From a virus, in IMG/VR virus record IMGVR_UViG_3300010233_003506, positions 1-25,931 of that record: DNA of 25,931 nucleotides; one strand, 5' to 3'. This document shows positions 15,672 to 22,529 of the stretch, piece after piece (positions within the stretch are counted from its first letter, which is position 1; the number at the start of each line of letters is the position of its first letter). The translations under genes and the position numbers were made by a program. Under the pieces are notes generated by a model that made no database searches, had not been told where the DNA came from, and saw only the letters and a program-made list of their open reading frames with translations.

Positions 15672-16000
15672 TAGATGTTCCAATCCAGAGTGTGAGTAGC
15701 GATGAACTTTTTGAACAGCGTAAACCTGTAACGGATGCGTTTTCCAACCAAAAACTGTCGACGTTTTTTGATGACTCCTTCCCGTTGACGACTAAAACCC
15801 ATATTTACCACCCGCGCTTCTCTTAGCTGAGGAGTTAACGATCCAACATTTCCAATGTTAATTTTAGAGCCTGAGACAATTGCGTCCTCGAACACAGCCG
15901 TCATAGCTTCATACGCTCGTCCAGCTTCAGTTACCGACATGCCACAGTAGGACGTAAACTTTTTAACAAAATCAGCTCTATTTACAGATGTAGCTGTCAC
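15671..16000 (-). CDS. HU/IHF-like DNA-binding protein
   Basis: A 109-residue protein with a GTG start overlapping the previous stop (GTGA). Residues 7-40 form two helices like HU (VNRADFVKKFTSYCGMSVTE..., AYEAMTAVFEDAI), and 44-60 carries the HU-like turn and strand KINIGNVGSLTPQLREAR, which parallels the IGFGTFEVRERxAR segment. An extended basic region follows (SRQREGVIKKRRQ), where the DNA-gripping arm would be, then helix FLVGKRIRYRFTLFKKF. HU-like proteins bend and compact DNA. Its place between a baseplate gene and other virion genes is odd; it may be packaged or act in head filling. Family assignment moderate to good. Confidence 0.75.
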   Translation of the reverse strand: MTATSVNRADFVKKFTSYCGMSVTEAGRAYEAMTAVFEDAIVSGSKINIGNVGSLTPQLREARVVNMGFSRQREGVIKKRRQFLVGKRIRYRFTLFKKFIATHTLDWNI

Positions 16001-16701
16001 GGTGAGTCAAACTGTAAGTTGATTTGGAATTCTTGGTTTTTGATTTTCGACACTAAGATAGAATCAACCGTAGCCACTCGTTCTTTTCCTTGAACTCGAA
16101 CACTTACAACTTGAACTCGAGGTTCCCACATAGCGATGGCTCTGACAATTTCATCCTTAATCAAGCCTTCCAGATCTGGAACATTTTGCTCAAATAACAA
16201 CGCTCTCAAATTGGTGCCGTACGTTGGCTCCATTACCCGTTCACCAGGGGAGGTTATCAACAACATTTTAACCGACGACTCTAGAATCTCAGTGTCTTTG
16301 GAAAGGTTCAAGTTCCACTGGCTTTCGTTCGGAAAACCGTTGTCGCGTGGAAGAATTGGACCAAACACTACGCCGACATTTTGTTCTTTTACTTTAAGTC
16401 CTTGGACATGGAATTGAATTGTTTTTACAGCTGAGTCAGCAACTGGAGCTCGATAGTTATAGGCTGTTACTGTTATTGTAAAATCACCTGAGACAAAACC
16501 GTGAGTAAGGTTTGATGTTTTAGGCAAACCTCCTTTAGCGATAACCACAAGCGGAGAACCATCTCCCCAGTTCACCGTACCTGTAGCGACAGTGATAAAA
16601 GGATCACTATCTGTTATGACGGTCTGAAGTGACACGACAGCTTTTCCAGTAACGTCAATTTCTGGACTTACTGGAGTAAGTGTTGTAACGATATTGATCA
16701 T
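15997..16701 (-). CDS. PKD domain fused to gp25-like baseplate wedge protein
   Basis: A 234-residue protein. Residues about 15-100 form a PKD-like domain (GTVNWGDGSPLVV, 41-53, then THGFVSGDFTITVTAYN, 66-82). Residues about 120-230 match the T4 gp25-like baseplate fold: LNLSKDTEILESSVKMLLIT then the signature SPGERVMEPTYGTNLRALLF (151-170) and a helix EIVRAIAMWEPRV. gp25 joins wedge to sheath and starts sheath assembly. The PKD fusion is not part of T4 gp25, which is 132 residues long. Start overlaps the portal stop as TGATG. Confidence 0.87.
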   Translation of the reverse strand: MINIVTTLTPVSPEIDVTGKAVVSLQTVITDSDPFITVATGTVNWGDGSPLVVIAKGGLPKTSNLTHGFVSGDFTITVTAYNYRAPVADSAVKTIQFHVQGLKVKEQNVGVVFGPILPRDNGFPNESQWNLNLSKDTEILESSVKMLLITSPGERVMEPTYGTNLRALLFEQNVPDLEGLIKDEIVRAIAMWEPRVQVVSVRVQGKERVATVDSILVSKIKNQEFQINLQFDSP

Positions 16702-18545
16702 CAGTCAAATTTCATGTACTGACGCCACGGTGCTTCCTTGTTTTCTTGGATAGGTCGTGGTTGTTGAGTTTGTTGACCTGAAAGTCGTCGCGCTTTTAGT
16801 GGATCTTTTCCAAACGATGAAAAGACCAAATCATTTTCAGTGATGTCCGGCATTGATGCGACACCGTTTAATTTTCTCCACACACGATTTTCATTAAGGA
16901 TAGGTTTCTTACCCTCGATAACCGCAGAAAAGTCTCGAAGTAAAGTTGAACGAGGTCCAAGATTTTTCTCAATCTCTTCGAGAATTCGTGCTGTCGAAGG
17001 AGACGATCTACGAACACCTTCTTCCTGAGGCGTTTCAGATGGAAGTGACGTAATAAGCGTGTTAACAATATCATCAGGCAAATGGATGTATCGTTTAAAC
17101 ATGATTTCAATCCACTGCTGTTTTGGAAGACCGTATTTTTCCATAACGTCTCCCATCGCAGTCATAACTTCAGACTGAAGCTTCAGAGTTTCCATTCTCA
17201 TTTGGTCTTCAAGTGATCCGATTGGAGGCATCTTAGCTTGAAGGTCAAGTTCCTTCAAATCTTTACCTTTTAACAAGGCATGAAAGTAACCTAACCACGT
17301 ATAACCATTGATGATAGGGCGTCTGATGGACTTTATTTTCCTCAAAAATCTCATGTCCTGAGCTAGCAGTGCTTTTCCTGAAGCAGGACCTCCACCTTCA
17401 CCACCGGCCGCAGGATTACCAATACCGATCCACGATTTCGGCATTCCAATAATAGCAAAAAACAAATTAGTCAACATCTCAATATCATAAACGTCAGGGA
17501 CGTTCGCGGTACCAGCGATCTTTTCGATACCGTGAGTAAATCCCTTAGGCTTTGCAACCCACAGTATCGTGTCAAGAGACATTGAATTGTAGTATGAAAA
17601 GAAAGCGGCTGGATCTCCTGATGGATCGTTTGAACTTCCAAATGAAAGTTTTGAACGAAGACTCTGTTTCCAACGTTGAACTGTTCTCATCTGTTCCATC
17701 GGAGGCTGATCTTGAACGTCAATGTTGATTTGGTAGCGGTCTGGTTGAACTTGCGCTCTGTGAACCACCATTTGATCTAAAGCGAGTCTTAGTTTTTTGT
17801 AGATTCCCTGTGCCTCGTCAAAGACTGGTTCACCGTGTTCAGACATTCTTAACCGATACATTCTTCGAAAATGAAGAAAGTCCCACGGATACCAAAGATT
17901 GTCGATATTCTGAGAATCTCCGATAGATATTCGCTCAATGGGGTGTCCTTCAGCGTCTGTAAATGCGTCGTCTTTGTCTTTTGGTTTGTTACCCTCCCAC
18001 CTAAAACCAATGCAACGACGATTTCGTTGCAACCAATAACGACGGACATCGAACGGGTGAACGAAAGTCATCCCAAGCACACCTTCATTTTGAGCGTAAT
18101 CTAACTTCTCAAATGAATTTCCCAAACCAGCCGTATACCATACCTGAGATGGAAGTAAACTTTCAACATCCAACCTCAACAACATGTCGTTCAATTCTTC
18201 TTCAAACCCAACGTCGTTACACTCGTACCAAATAGTCGCAGGACTGTGTTCGTCCTTTTGAGTAGCTTCATCAACAATTTCCACCAAAGCCGCAGCCATT
18301 AAATCCCAACCAGCCATTTCCTCCCACAACTGAATCATCGAGTCAAACGTCACCGGACGTTTCATCATGCTTCCATAGCGCGTCCACAACTCTACGTTAG
18401 CAATCTTACCGCGGTCTTGAAAATCTGACCACAGGTTGTCCCTTGTTTTCTCGTTGTCAGGACGAGGAATCAAATTCGAAGACACGCCTGTTCCAGTTAA
18501 ACCAAGCTTATTCAGTAATGAAGCTGATATTGAATCATTTGCCAT
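16701..18545 (-). CDS. Portal protein, T4 gp20-like
   Basis: A 614-residue protein. The central part carries hallmarks of portal proteins: a wing/stem core with VVHRAQVQPDRYQINIDVQ (about residues 260-278), long helix MRTVQRWKQSLRSKLSFG, a PKG turn and DVYDIEMLTNLFFAIIGMPKSWIGI (about 357-381). Portals form a dodecamer at the capsid vertex, where DNA enters and the tail attaches. The Pro/Gln-rich tail after residue 585 (QQTQQPRPIQENKE) may be disordered. First gene of the minus-strand head-tail run, followed by the gp25-type gene with a TGATG overlap. gp20-like is the best fit; exact clan is uncertain. Confidence 0.85.
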   Translation of the reverse strand: MANDSISASLLNKLGLTGTGVSSNLIPRPDNEKTRDNLWSDFQDRGKIANVELWTRYGSMMKRPVTFDSMIQLWEEMAGWDLMAAALVEIVDEATQKDEHSPATIWYECNDVGFEEELNDMLLRLDVESLLPSQVWYTAGLGNSFEKLDYAQNEGVLGMTFVHPFDVRRYWLQRNRRCIGFRWEGNKPKDKDDAFTDAEGHPIERISIGDSQNIDNLWYPWDFLHFRRMYRLRMSEHGEPVFDEAQGIYKKLRLALDQMVVHRAQVQPDRYQINIDVQDQPPMEQMRTVQRWKQSLRSKLSFGSSNDPSGDPAAFFSYYNSMSLDTILWVAKPKGFTHGIEKIAGTANVPDVYDIEMLTNLFFAIIGMPKSWIGIGNPAAGGEGGGPASGKALLAQDMRFLRKIKSIRRPIINGYTWLGYFHALLKGKDLKELDLQAKMPPIGSLEDQMRMETLKLQSEVMTAMGDVMEKYGLPKQQWIEIMFKRYIHLPDDIVNTLITSLPSETPQEEGVRRSSPSTARILEEIEKNLGPRSTLLRDFSAVIEGKKPILNENRVWRKLNGVASMPDITENDLVFSSFGKDPLKARRLSGQQTQQPRPIQENKEAPWRQYMKFD

Positions 18546-18604
18546 AAACTATGTACATTTCCTACAAAGACTAGAACATCTAACCAGGTTTTAATTTGTT
18601 TACG

Positions 18605-18633
18605 TTTACTTAGTCGAAGTGACGCGATAAAAA
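18605..18633 (+). promoter_or_regulatory. Candidate promoter P4
   Basis: TTTACT at 18605-18610, the same -35 as P1-P3, a 17-nt spacer and an A-rich TAAAAA at 18628-18633 as a weak -10. It would drive the RHH-like gene at 18665. The spacer is not like P1-P3, so support is limited. Confidence 0.4.
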
Positions 18634-18652
18634 ATAAAACACGCACCGTGTT
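18620..18652 (-). terminator. Minus-strand hairpin terminator
   Basis: Read on the minus strand, AACACG pairs with CGTGTT around a GTG loop (18638-18652), followed by a U-rich stretch (TTATTTTTTATC). It would end transcripts coming from 19702 and run antisense through the RHH-like gene. The same A/T tract carries the weak -10 of P4 on the other strand. Confidence 0.55.
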
Positions 18653-18664
18653 CTTACAAGTAGC

Positions 18665-18874
18665 ATGAGAGAGAGAAAAGAACGAGTTATCGCATTTAGA
18701 ATCCCAGATGAGACTGGGGACGAGTTAGACAAATCCGCCGAAACGACGCCTGTCCCAGGAGTAAGATCCGGAAATCAGCTCGCAAGAAAACTCGTGCTTG
18801 ATTTTGTTCATGGAAAACTTATCTACCTCAACCCAATCGACAGGTTGAACGATCCGTCACTCGCGGAAAGTTAA
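18665..18874 (+). CDS. Small ribbon-helix-helix-like protein
   Basis: A 69-residue protein. ERVIAFRIPDETGDELDKSA (6-25), then GNQLARKLVLDFVHG (36-50), resembles a ribbon-helix-helix (MetJ/Arc, CopG) pattern: a short strand with alternating residues, helix one, a Gly-containing turn with Asn/Ser, helix two. Members bind DNA as dimers with the strand in the major groove; a regulator is inferred. Insert TTPVPGV lengthens the turn. No clear Shine-Dalgarno. It converges with the 3' end of the minus-strand gene at 18857 by 18 nt. Confidence 0.6.
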   Translation: MRERKERVIAFRIPDETGDELDKSAETTPVPGVRSGNQLARKLVLDFVHGKLIYLNPIDRLNDPSLAES

Positions 18875-19702
18875 GTCAATTCCGTCTAGTAACCTTGTAA
18901 CAATAGATTCAACCGTGGTTGCGGCTGTCATCTCAACAGGTGACCTAAAACCTGCTTTCTTAGCAAGTTTTGCTCGTACTACCGAACCAAAACCTGAAGT
19001 CATTTTTCGTTTCTTCATCGCTCTCATTTTCTGATCTGGAGGAAGTAGGTGTAGTTCACGTTCAGCATCTAACTCAGCTTGAGTAATTTGATTTAACTGA
19101 GTAAGGTTGGTGTTGCCACTTTCAGCTTCTTCCCACGTGTATATCTTGTTGTTTTGTTCCCACCTATACTCATCAGGATTGAGTCCTAATGCGATAAAAA
19201 CGTTCCTCATGACAGAAAATATGCCCTTTTTGGCCATGTTTTCAAACGACATCCAAGAATTTACTACTTTGTGATTTTTCCAAATTCGTAGGCGAATGTC
19301 TGCGTAACCAAGGATATTATTTACACAATCTTCATTGTCTTCAAGACCGTCCATCCCAACCCACCCGATGCCATTTTCTTTAAGTTCCTTCAAAATGAAG
19401 TCAACTGGCACTTTGCCAAGTTTTCGCTGTTCAATTTCATAGTTTGTCCTTACCCTGCTTTTCCTAAAGTCAAGAAAAGAATGTCCACTGTCTTTGTTCA
19501 ATGAAAAAATTGCAGCATAATGACTGTCTTTTACAAAATCATCATCACTGATATTCTCTGGATCAAAAAACGTGTCTTTACCGACGTTGGAGATGTTGAC
19601 AGAGATGTTGTTTCCGTACCCATACTCATACCGGTTTTTACCGATAACGAGGGTATCAGGATTTTCCAGAAGGCTATTCAACCGTAATTTTGAAACCGAC
19701 AT
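18857..19702 (-). CDS. Unknown protein, possibly virion-related
   Basis: The chosen ATG at 19702 is preceded by AAAGGT (19710-19715) 7 nt upstream; an ATG at 19723 exists but has no ribosome site. It gives 281 residues and overlaps the gene before it by 29 nt. Mixed alpha/beta with aromatic motifs (GIGWVGMDGLED, VNSWMSFENMAKKGIF); the C-terminal 80 residues are helical and basic (PPDQKMRAMKKRKMTSGFG, AKLAKKAGFRS). No motif of a known enzyme. The basic tail could be for DNA or RNA binding. Function not inferred. Confidence 0.7.
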   Translation of the reverse strand: MSVSKLRLNSLLENPDTLVIGKNRYEYGYGNNISVNISNVGKDTFFDPENISDDDFVKDSHYAAIFSLNKDSGHSFLDFRKSRVRTNYEIEQRKLGKVPVDFILKELKENGIGWVGMDGLEDNEDCVNNILGYADIRLRIWKNHKVVNSWMSFENMAKKGIFSVMRNVFIALGLNPDEYRWEQNNKIYTWEEAESGNTNLTQLNQITQAELDAERELHLLPPDQKMRAMKKRKMTSGFGSVVRAKLAKKAGFRSPVEMTAATTVESIVTRLLDGIDLTFRE

Positions 19703-19967
19703 GTTTTTGACCTTTGTCTTCAAACTTTACGGTTTTAACGTCTCTAACAGGTCCGAATAACCTAACAACTTCAGGTAGTATTTGGTCTGGAAACTGGATG
19801 AAGTCGAGCTCTACTGTCTCATCGACGATGTTGATGTTTTTGAGATGGGCAAGCAACGACGGATACGAAAAAATTCGAAGCATTAACCGATCTGCAAATA
19901 CTTTTATTCCGCTGTCTTCGTCTTCGGTAGCTTCAAAAAAATAATCAACAACTTGAACAGTGTTCAC
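19674..19967 (-). CDS. Small hypothetical protein
   Basis: A 97-residue protein, apparently starting with GTG at 19967; no ATG is available before residue 29. Acidic, beta/alpha (VVDYFFEATEDEDSGIKVFADRL, VRLFGPVRDVKTVKFEDKGQ). No family recognised. Its 3' end overlaps the next gene by 29 nt, so the two are probably co-translated. Confidence 0.55.
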   Translation of the reverse strand: MNTVQVVDYFFEATEDEDSGIKVFADRLMLRIFSYPSLLAHLKNINIVDETVELDFIQFPDQILPEVVRLFGPVRDVKTVKFEDKGQKHVGFKITVE

Positions 19968-20111
19968 AAGCTAAATACTGTTCAAAGCGGAAGAAACAAT
20001 CCGGCGTGCAAACCGTCGAAGCCATGAACGATCTACGCTCTGTTCAATGGATAATCCAAACCAAACTGGACGTTGGATTTCAATTGAGCAAATTTCTTTA
20101 CTATTCAAAAA

Positions 20112-20180
20112 TAACTGATAGAATCTGTTCACAGTTTAGGTAGTTTACCCTCACCAAGATAGAACAGATTTGGTCAGTTA
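20112..20180. repeat. Long imperfect inverted repeat
   Basis: TAACTGA (20112-20118) pairs TCAGTTA (20174-20180), and AATCTGTTC (20122-20130) pairs GAACAGATT (20162-20170), separated by a 3x3 mismatch. The 31-nt loop has a small GGTA/TACC hairpin. It fills much of the 247-nt gap between 19967 and 20215; no gene fits there. No U tract follows, so an operator, origin-like or processing site is as plausible as a terminator. Confidence 0.6.
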
Positions 20181-20214
20181 TCTGTTTGTTAGCATTGATT
20201 ACCAATCACCAACT

Positions 20215-20412
20215 TCAGTAAGCAAGTTGCGTCTGTTTGTGAACAAAAACTACTGAACGTGTCTTTACAGCGAAACCTATCAACGCCACCGCAAGATCCG
20301 GTTTTCCTTTACTTATTTTGAACGCAGCTTCGACAAGTTCCCCAAATGTAACTGTCTTTTTCGCTAGCCTTTTCATTTTATCCTTTGTCTTTATCCTTGT
20401 TCTTTTAGACAT
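20215..20412 (-). CDS. Small basic protein, unknown
   Basis: A 65-residue basic protein (MSKRTRIKTKDKMKRLAKK then VTFGELVEAAFKISKGKPDLAVALIGFAVKTRSVVF). An AGGA 11 nt before the ATG is a fair ribosome site. The ATG at 20412-20410 shares bases with the oppositely directed ATG of the MazG-like gene at 20411. Function unknown; nucleic-acid binding is possible from the basic N-terminus. Confidence 0.55.
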   Translation of the reverse strand: MSKRTRIKTKDKMKRLAKKTVTFGELVEAAFKISKGKPDLAVALIGFAVKTRSVVFVHKQTQLAY

Positions 20413-20830
20413 GAACGAAAATATCCTGTCACGAGATCTTCGGCTTTTTCACTCAAAATTTGGTCTTCACTATGACGGTCCTCCAAGATTCTTACCAGAG
20501 GAACTTTCTAAGTTGAGAATAGTTCAACTCCACGAAGAAGTAAACGAATATGAAGATGCCGTAAAAAACAAAGATCTTCATGGACAGTTCGACGCACTCA
20601 TTGATATGATCTATTTTGCTGTCGGAACAATTGGAGTTCATGGATTTCCATTTCAAGAAGGTTGGGACAGAGTTCAAGCAGCAAACATGGCAAAGGTTAG
20701 AGCTACATGTGCCGCTGATTCAAAACGCGGATCTGCCAGCGATGTTGTTAAACCTCCTGGTTGGACTCCTCCTGATTTGAGCGATTTAATCTGCACTCCG
20801 CAGCATCCAAGTCGTGCTGATTGCCTATGA
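20411..20830 (+). CDS. MazG-like nucleotide pyrophosphohydrolase
   Basis: A 139-residue protein. The open frame runs upstream to 20318, but the ATG at 20411 fits the family's usual start, RDLRLFHSKFGL. The metal-binding pattern of all-alpha NTP-PPases is clear: EEVNE (42-46), then D61 and D65 in FDALIDMIYFAVGTIG. The C-terminal KRGSASDVVKPPGWTPPDL segment is typical of phage MazG-like proteins. Such enzymes remove pyrophosphate from (d)NTPs to clean or adjust nucleotide pools, or alter alarmone signalling in infected cells. Coupled to the gp47-like gene by ATGA, consistent with DNA metabolism. Exact substrate not visible. Confidence 0.85.
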   Translation: MNENILSRDLRLFHSKFGLHYDGPPRFLPEELSKLRIVQLHEEVNEYEDAVKNKDLHGQFDALIDMIYFAVGTIGVHGFPFQEGWDRVQAANMAKVRATCAADSKRGSASDVVKPPGWTPPDLSDLICTPQHPSRADCL

Positions 20831-21870
20831 GGTTTTTGATTTATGCTGACGTTCATGATGAAGACGGATATGAACGACTTTTTTCAAACCCTCTAGAATC
20901 GTTGCAACACTTTAGAGTAAAATCACTCTTTACCCTAATCGGGTCGGTATACAAAAAGTTTAACTGTGACGGGGTGGTTGACCTTGGAGACACAACGTCA
21001 GACAGAAATAGTCTTTCACACCAAACAATCAACACCATTCTTGAGTCCATCGAAAAACTAAACACGGGTAACAACTACAAACTGATCGGAAACCACGAAC
21101 AGTACCTGCGTAACACCAAAATTCACGTCGGAAAGTTATTCGATAGAGCTTTCAAAATTATCGAAGGATTTAGTGCTATCGATCTAGGAGACTGTGTTGC
21201 TTTATTTTGCTCATTTCCAGCAAAAGACAAAGAACTAGCAGACTGGTTAACTGCAACCGTTAGAAAACACAGAGGAAGACAACTGGTTTTGTTTGGGCAC
21301 TTTAGGGTCATCGGTGCTAAACTTGGAGATGGTGTTTCACTTCAAGGAGTTCCAAAAGAATGTCTCAACGGAATAAGTCTTGGTCTTCTTGGAGACATTC
21401 ACCACGGCCAACAAGTAACATCAACAGTGTACTATGTTGGATCTCCATTTCAACAAGATTTCGGCGAAGCAAACGACGGAAAACGCATTGCAATTTTTGA
21501 CACTTCAACGTTTTCTTTAACGTGGGTTCCAATTACAGGGTTTCCACTATACAAAACAGTTCCATTGAATACTTGGTTGTCAGAAGTAACCGACGAGTCT
21601 GAAAATCGCTATAAGGTCGTGGTAAAAACATTCGAAGAAAACGAGCAATTTTTCACGCATCCTCTCAGCAATAGAGCACAAGTAATCTATGCTTATGGTA
21701 GAAACTCTGAAACTGAAGCGCGATCAAACGATATTACTCCAACAACTTTCAACCTAGACGGTGTTATTGAGCAATACGTTAAACTAGTTGATCACGCTAA
21801 GCAAAACATTCCAATGACCGCACAAGAAATGATAGTCATTGGAAAGCAAATTGCTGGTCTAGGTAATTGA
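20827..21870 (+). CDS. SbcD/Mre11-like nuclease subunit (T4 gp47-like)
   Basis: A 347-residue protein from the ATG at 20827 (ATGA overlap); a TTG at 20821 was not preferred. Metallophosphoesterase motifs in order: ADVH (7-10), LGD (53-55), GNHE (88-91), FGHF (156-159) and GDIHHGQQ (189-196), then YVGSPFQQDFGE (203-214), the SbcD/gp47 hallmark. T4 gp47 works with gp46 (an ABC-ATPase) to resect double-strand-break ends for recombination-dependent replication. No gp46/SbcC partner is in the window. The last 120 residues are a divergent C-terminal domain. Confidence 0.92.
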   Translation: MRFLIYADVHDEDGYERLFSNPLESLQHFRVKSLFTLIGSVYKKFNCDGVVDLGDTTSDRNSLSHQTINTILESIEKLNTGNNYKLIGNHEQYLRNTKIHVGKLFDRAFKIIEGFSAIDLGDCVALFCSFPAKDKELADWLTATVRKHRGRQLVLFGHFRVIGAKLGDGVSLQGVPKECLNGISLGLLGDIHHGQQVTSTVYYVGSPFQQDFGEANDGKRIAIFDTSTFSLTWVPITGFPLYKTVPLNTWLSEVTDESENRYKVVVKTFEENEQFFTHPLSNRAQVIYAYGRNSETEARSNDITPTTFNLDGVIEQYVKLVDHAKQNIPMTAQEMIVIGKQIAGLGN

Positions 21871-21937
21871 TTTTTAATTCTAATAGGAATGCCTTAAGGT
21901 TGAAACTTACCTATCACGTGAGCAAAAATACGACTGG

Positions 21938-21945
21938 AAGGAGGT
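21938..21945 (+). promoter_or_regulatory. Perfect Shine-Dalgarno
   Basis: AAGGAGGT ends 5 nt before the ATG at 21951, the strongest ribosome site in the window; most other genes here have weak or no site. It indicates strong translation of the next gene. Confidence 0.85.
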
Positions 21946-21950
21946 AAAAC

Positions 21951-22406
21951 ATGATTAACCAAGTTTCAAGTATCGGCTTCGGTTCAGACATTTCAGTGAT
22001 GGAAGGTTACGTTCAGGCGGCAAACGAGCGCCTTGGTAACTTCGACCTGATTATCGAGAACCGTGGTGCTAACACGTTAACGATCCTGTTGAAGGAGTGT
22101 GGTCTGTCCGCTGGTGGAACTGGACCTTATACTCCGCTTGGAGGTTACTACACGGTTGTGGCGGGTGGAATTAAATCCATCAACCTGAGCGTGTTGAGTC
22201 AGCGTATAGGCTTCTTCGGAAGCGGAAATACGACTGCAAACTTCTCGACAGTCATCAAGAACGCTGCGGATCTTCGCGGTGCTCAGATTGACATTGTCGC
22301 AACTGGTCGTCGCGGTTATGGTTTCGACACAGCAAACGACACGAAAGCGGGTCGCCCGAAGTGGGGCACTGTGGACGGGGAATCATCCACGACAGAAAAC
22401 CAATAG
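21951..22406 (+). CDS. Unknown, probably abundant virion protein
   Basis: A 151-residue protein with a perfect Shine-Dalgarno and a strong terminator directly downstream. Codon choice (ctg, cgt, ggt, aac) differs from most neighbours and matches the 7023 gene. Beta-rich composition with Gly/Thr (NFDLIIENRGANTLTILLKECG, GGYYTVVAGGIKSINLSVLSQRIGFFGSG) and a short basic/acidic tail fit a small decoration, head-vertex or tail protein; exact role not inferred. Confidence 0.8.
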   Translation: MINQVSSIGFGSDISVMEGYVQAANERLGNFDLIIENRGANTLTILLKECGLSAGGTGPYTPLGGYYTVVAGGIKSINLSVLSQRIGFFGSGNTTANFSTVIKNAADLRGAQIDIVATGRRGYGFDTANDTKAGRPKWGTVDGESSTTENQ

Positions 22407-22419
22407 GCTTCACGGCCGA

Positions 22420-22459
22420 ACAAAACGAGGACTCCAAGTGGAGTTCTCGTTTTGTTTAC
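22420..22459 (+). terminator. Strong intrinsic terminator T2
   Basis: A 16-bp stem (22420-22435 with 22440-22455, one G-U pair) with an AAGT tetraloop, ending in a T-rich tail (CGTTTTGTTTACTTTTG). The last stem base is the first base of promoter P3's -35 box, so end and start of transcription are packed together. The A-rich 5' arm could make it work on the minus strand too. Confidence 0.88.
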
Positions 22460-22483
22460 TTTTGTCGGTTTATCAGCTATACT
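22455..22483 (+). promoter_or_regulatory. Phage promoter P3 (sigma70-like)
   Basis: TTTACT at 22455-22460, a 17-nt spacer and TATACT at 22478-22483. Matches P1 nearly throughout, including CTCTTACCATGCC after the -10. Predicted +1 near 22490. Confidence 0.85.
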
Positions 22484-22521
22484 CTTACCATGCCAACCGA
22501 GCTCTTACCATGCCAACCGAG
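22482..22521 (+). repeat. Perfect 20-bp tandem duplication in the leader
   Basis: The block 22482-22501 is repeated exactly at 22502-22521. Each copy has CTTACC-ATGCCAACC; a shorter ATGCCAAC recurs at 22530, the gene start. The three ATGs are in three different frames and only the last opens the gene. It looks like a recent slippage duplication. Confidence 0.85.
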
Positions 22522-22529
22522 AATTTCTA

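Noticed and set aside
21900-21928. Promoter before the abundant gene at 21951
   Set aside because: TTGAAA is a fair -35, but no good -10 lies at the right distance; TCACGTGA (21914-21921) is a palindrome of unknown use.
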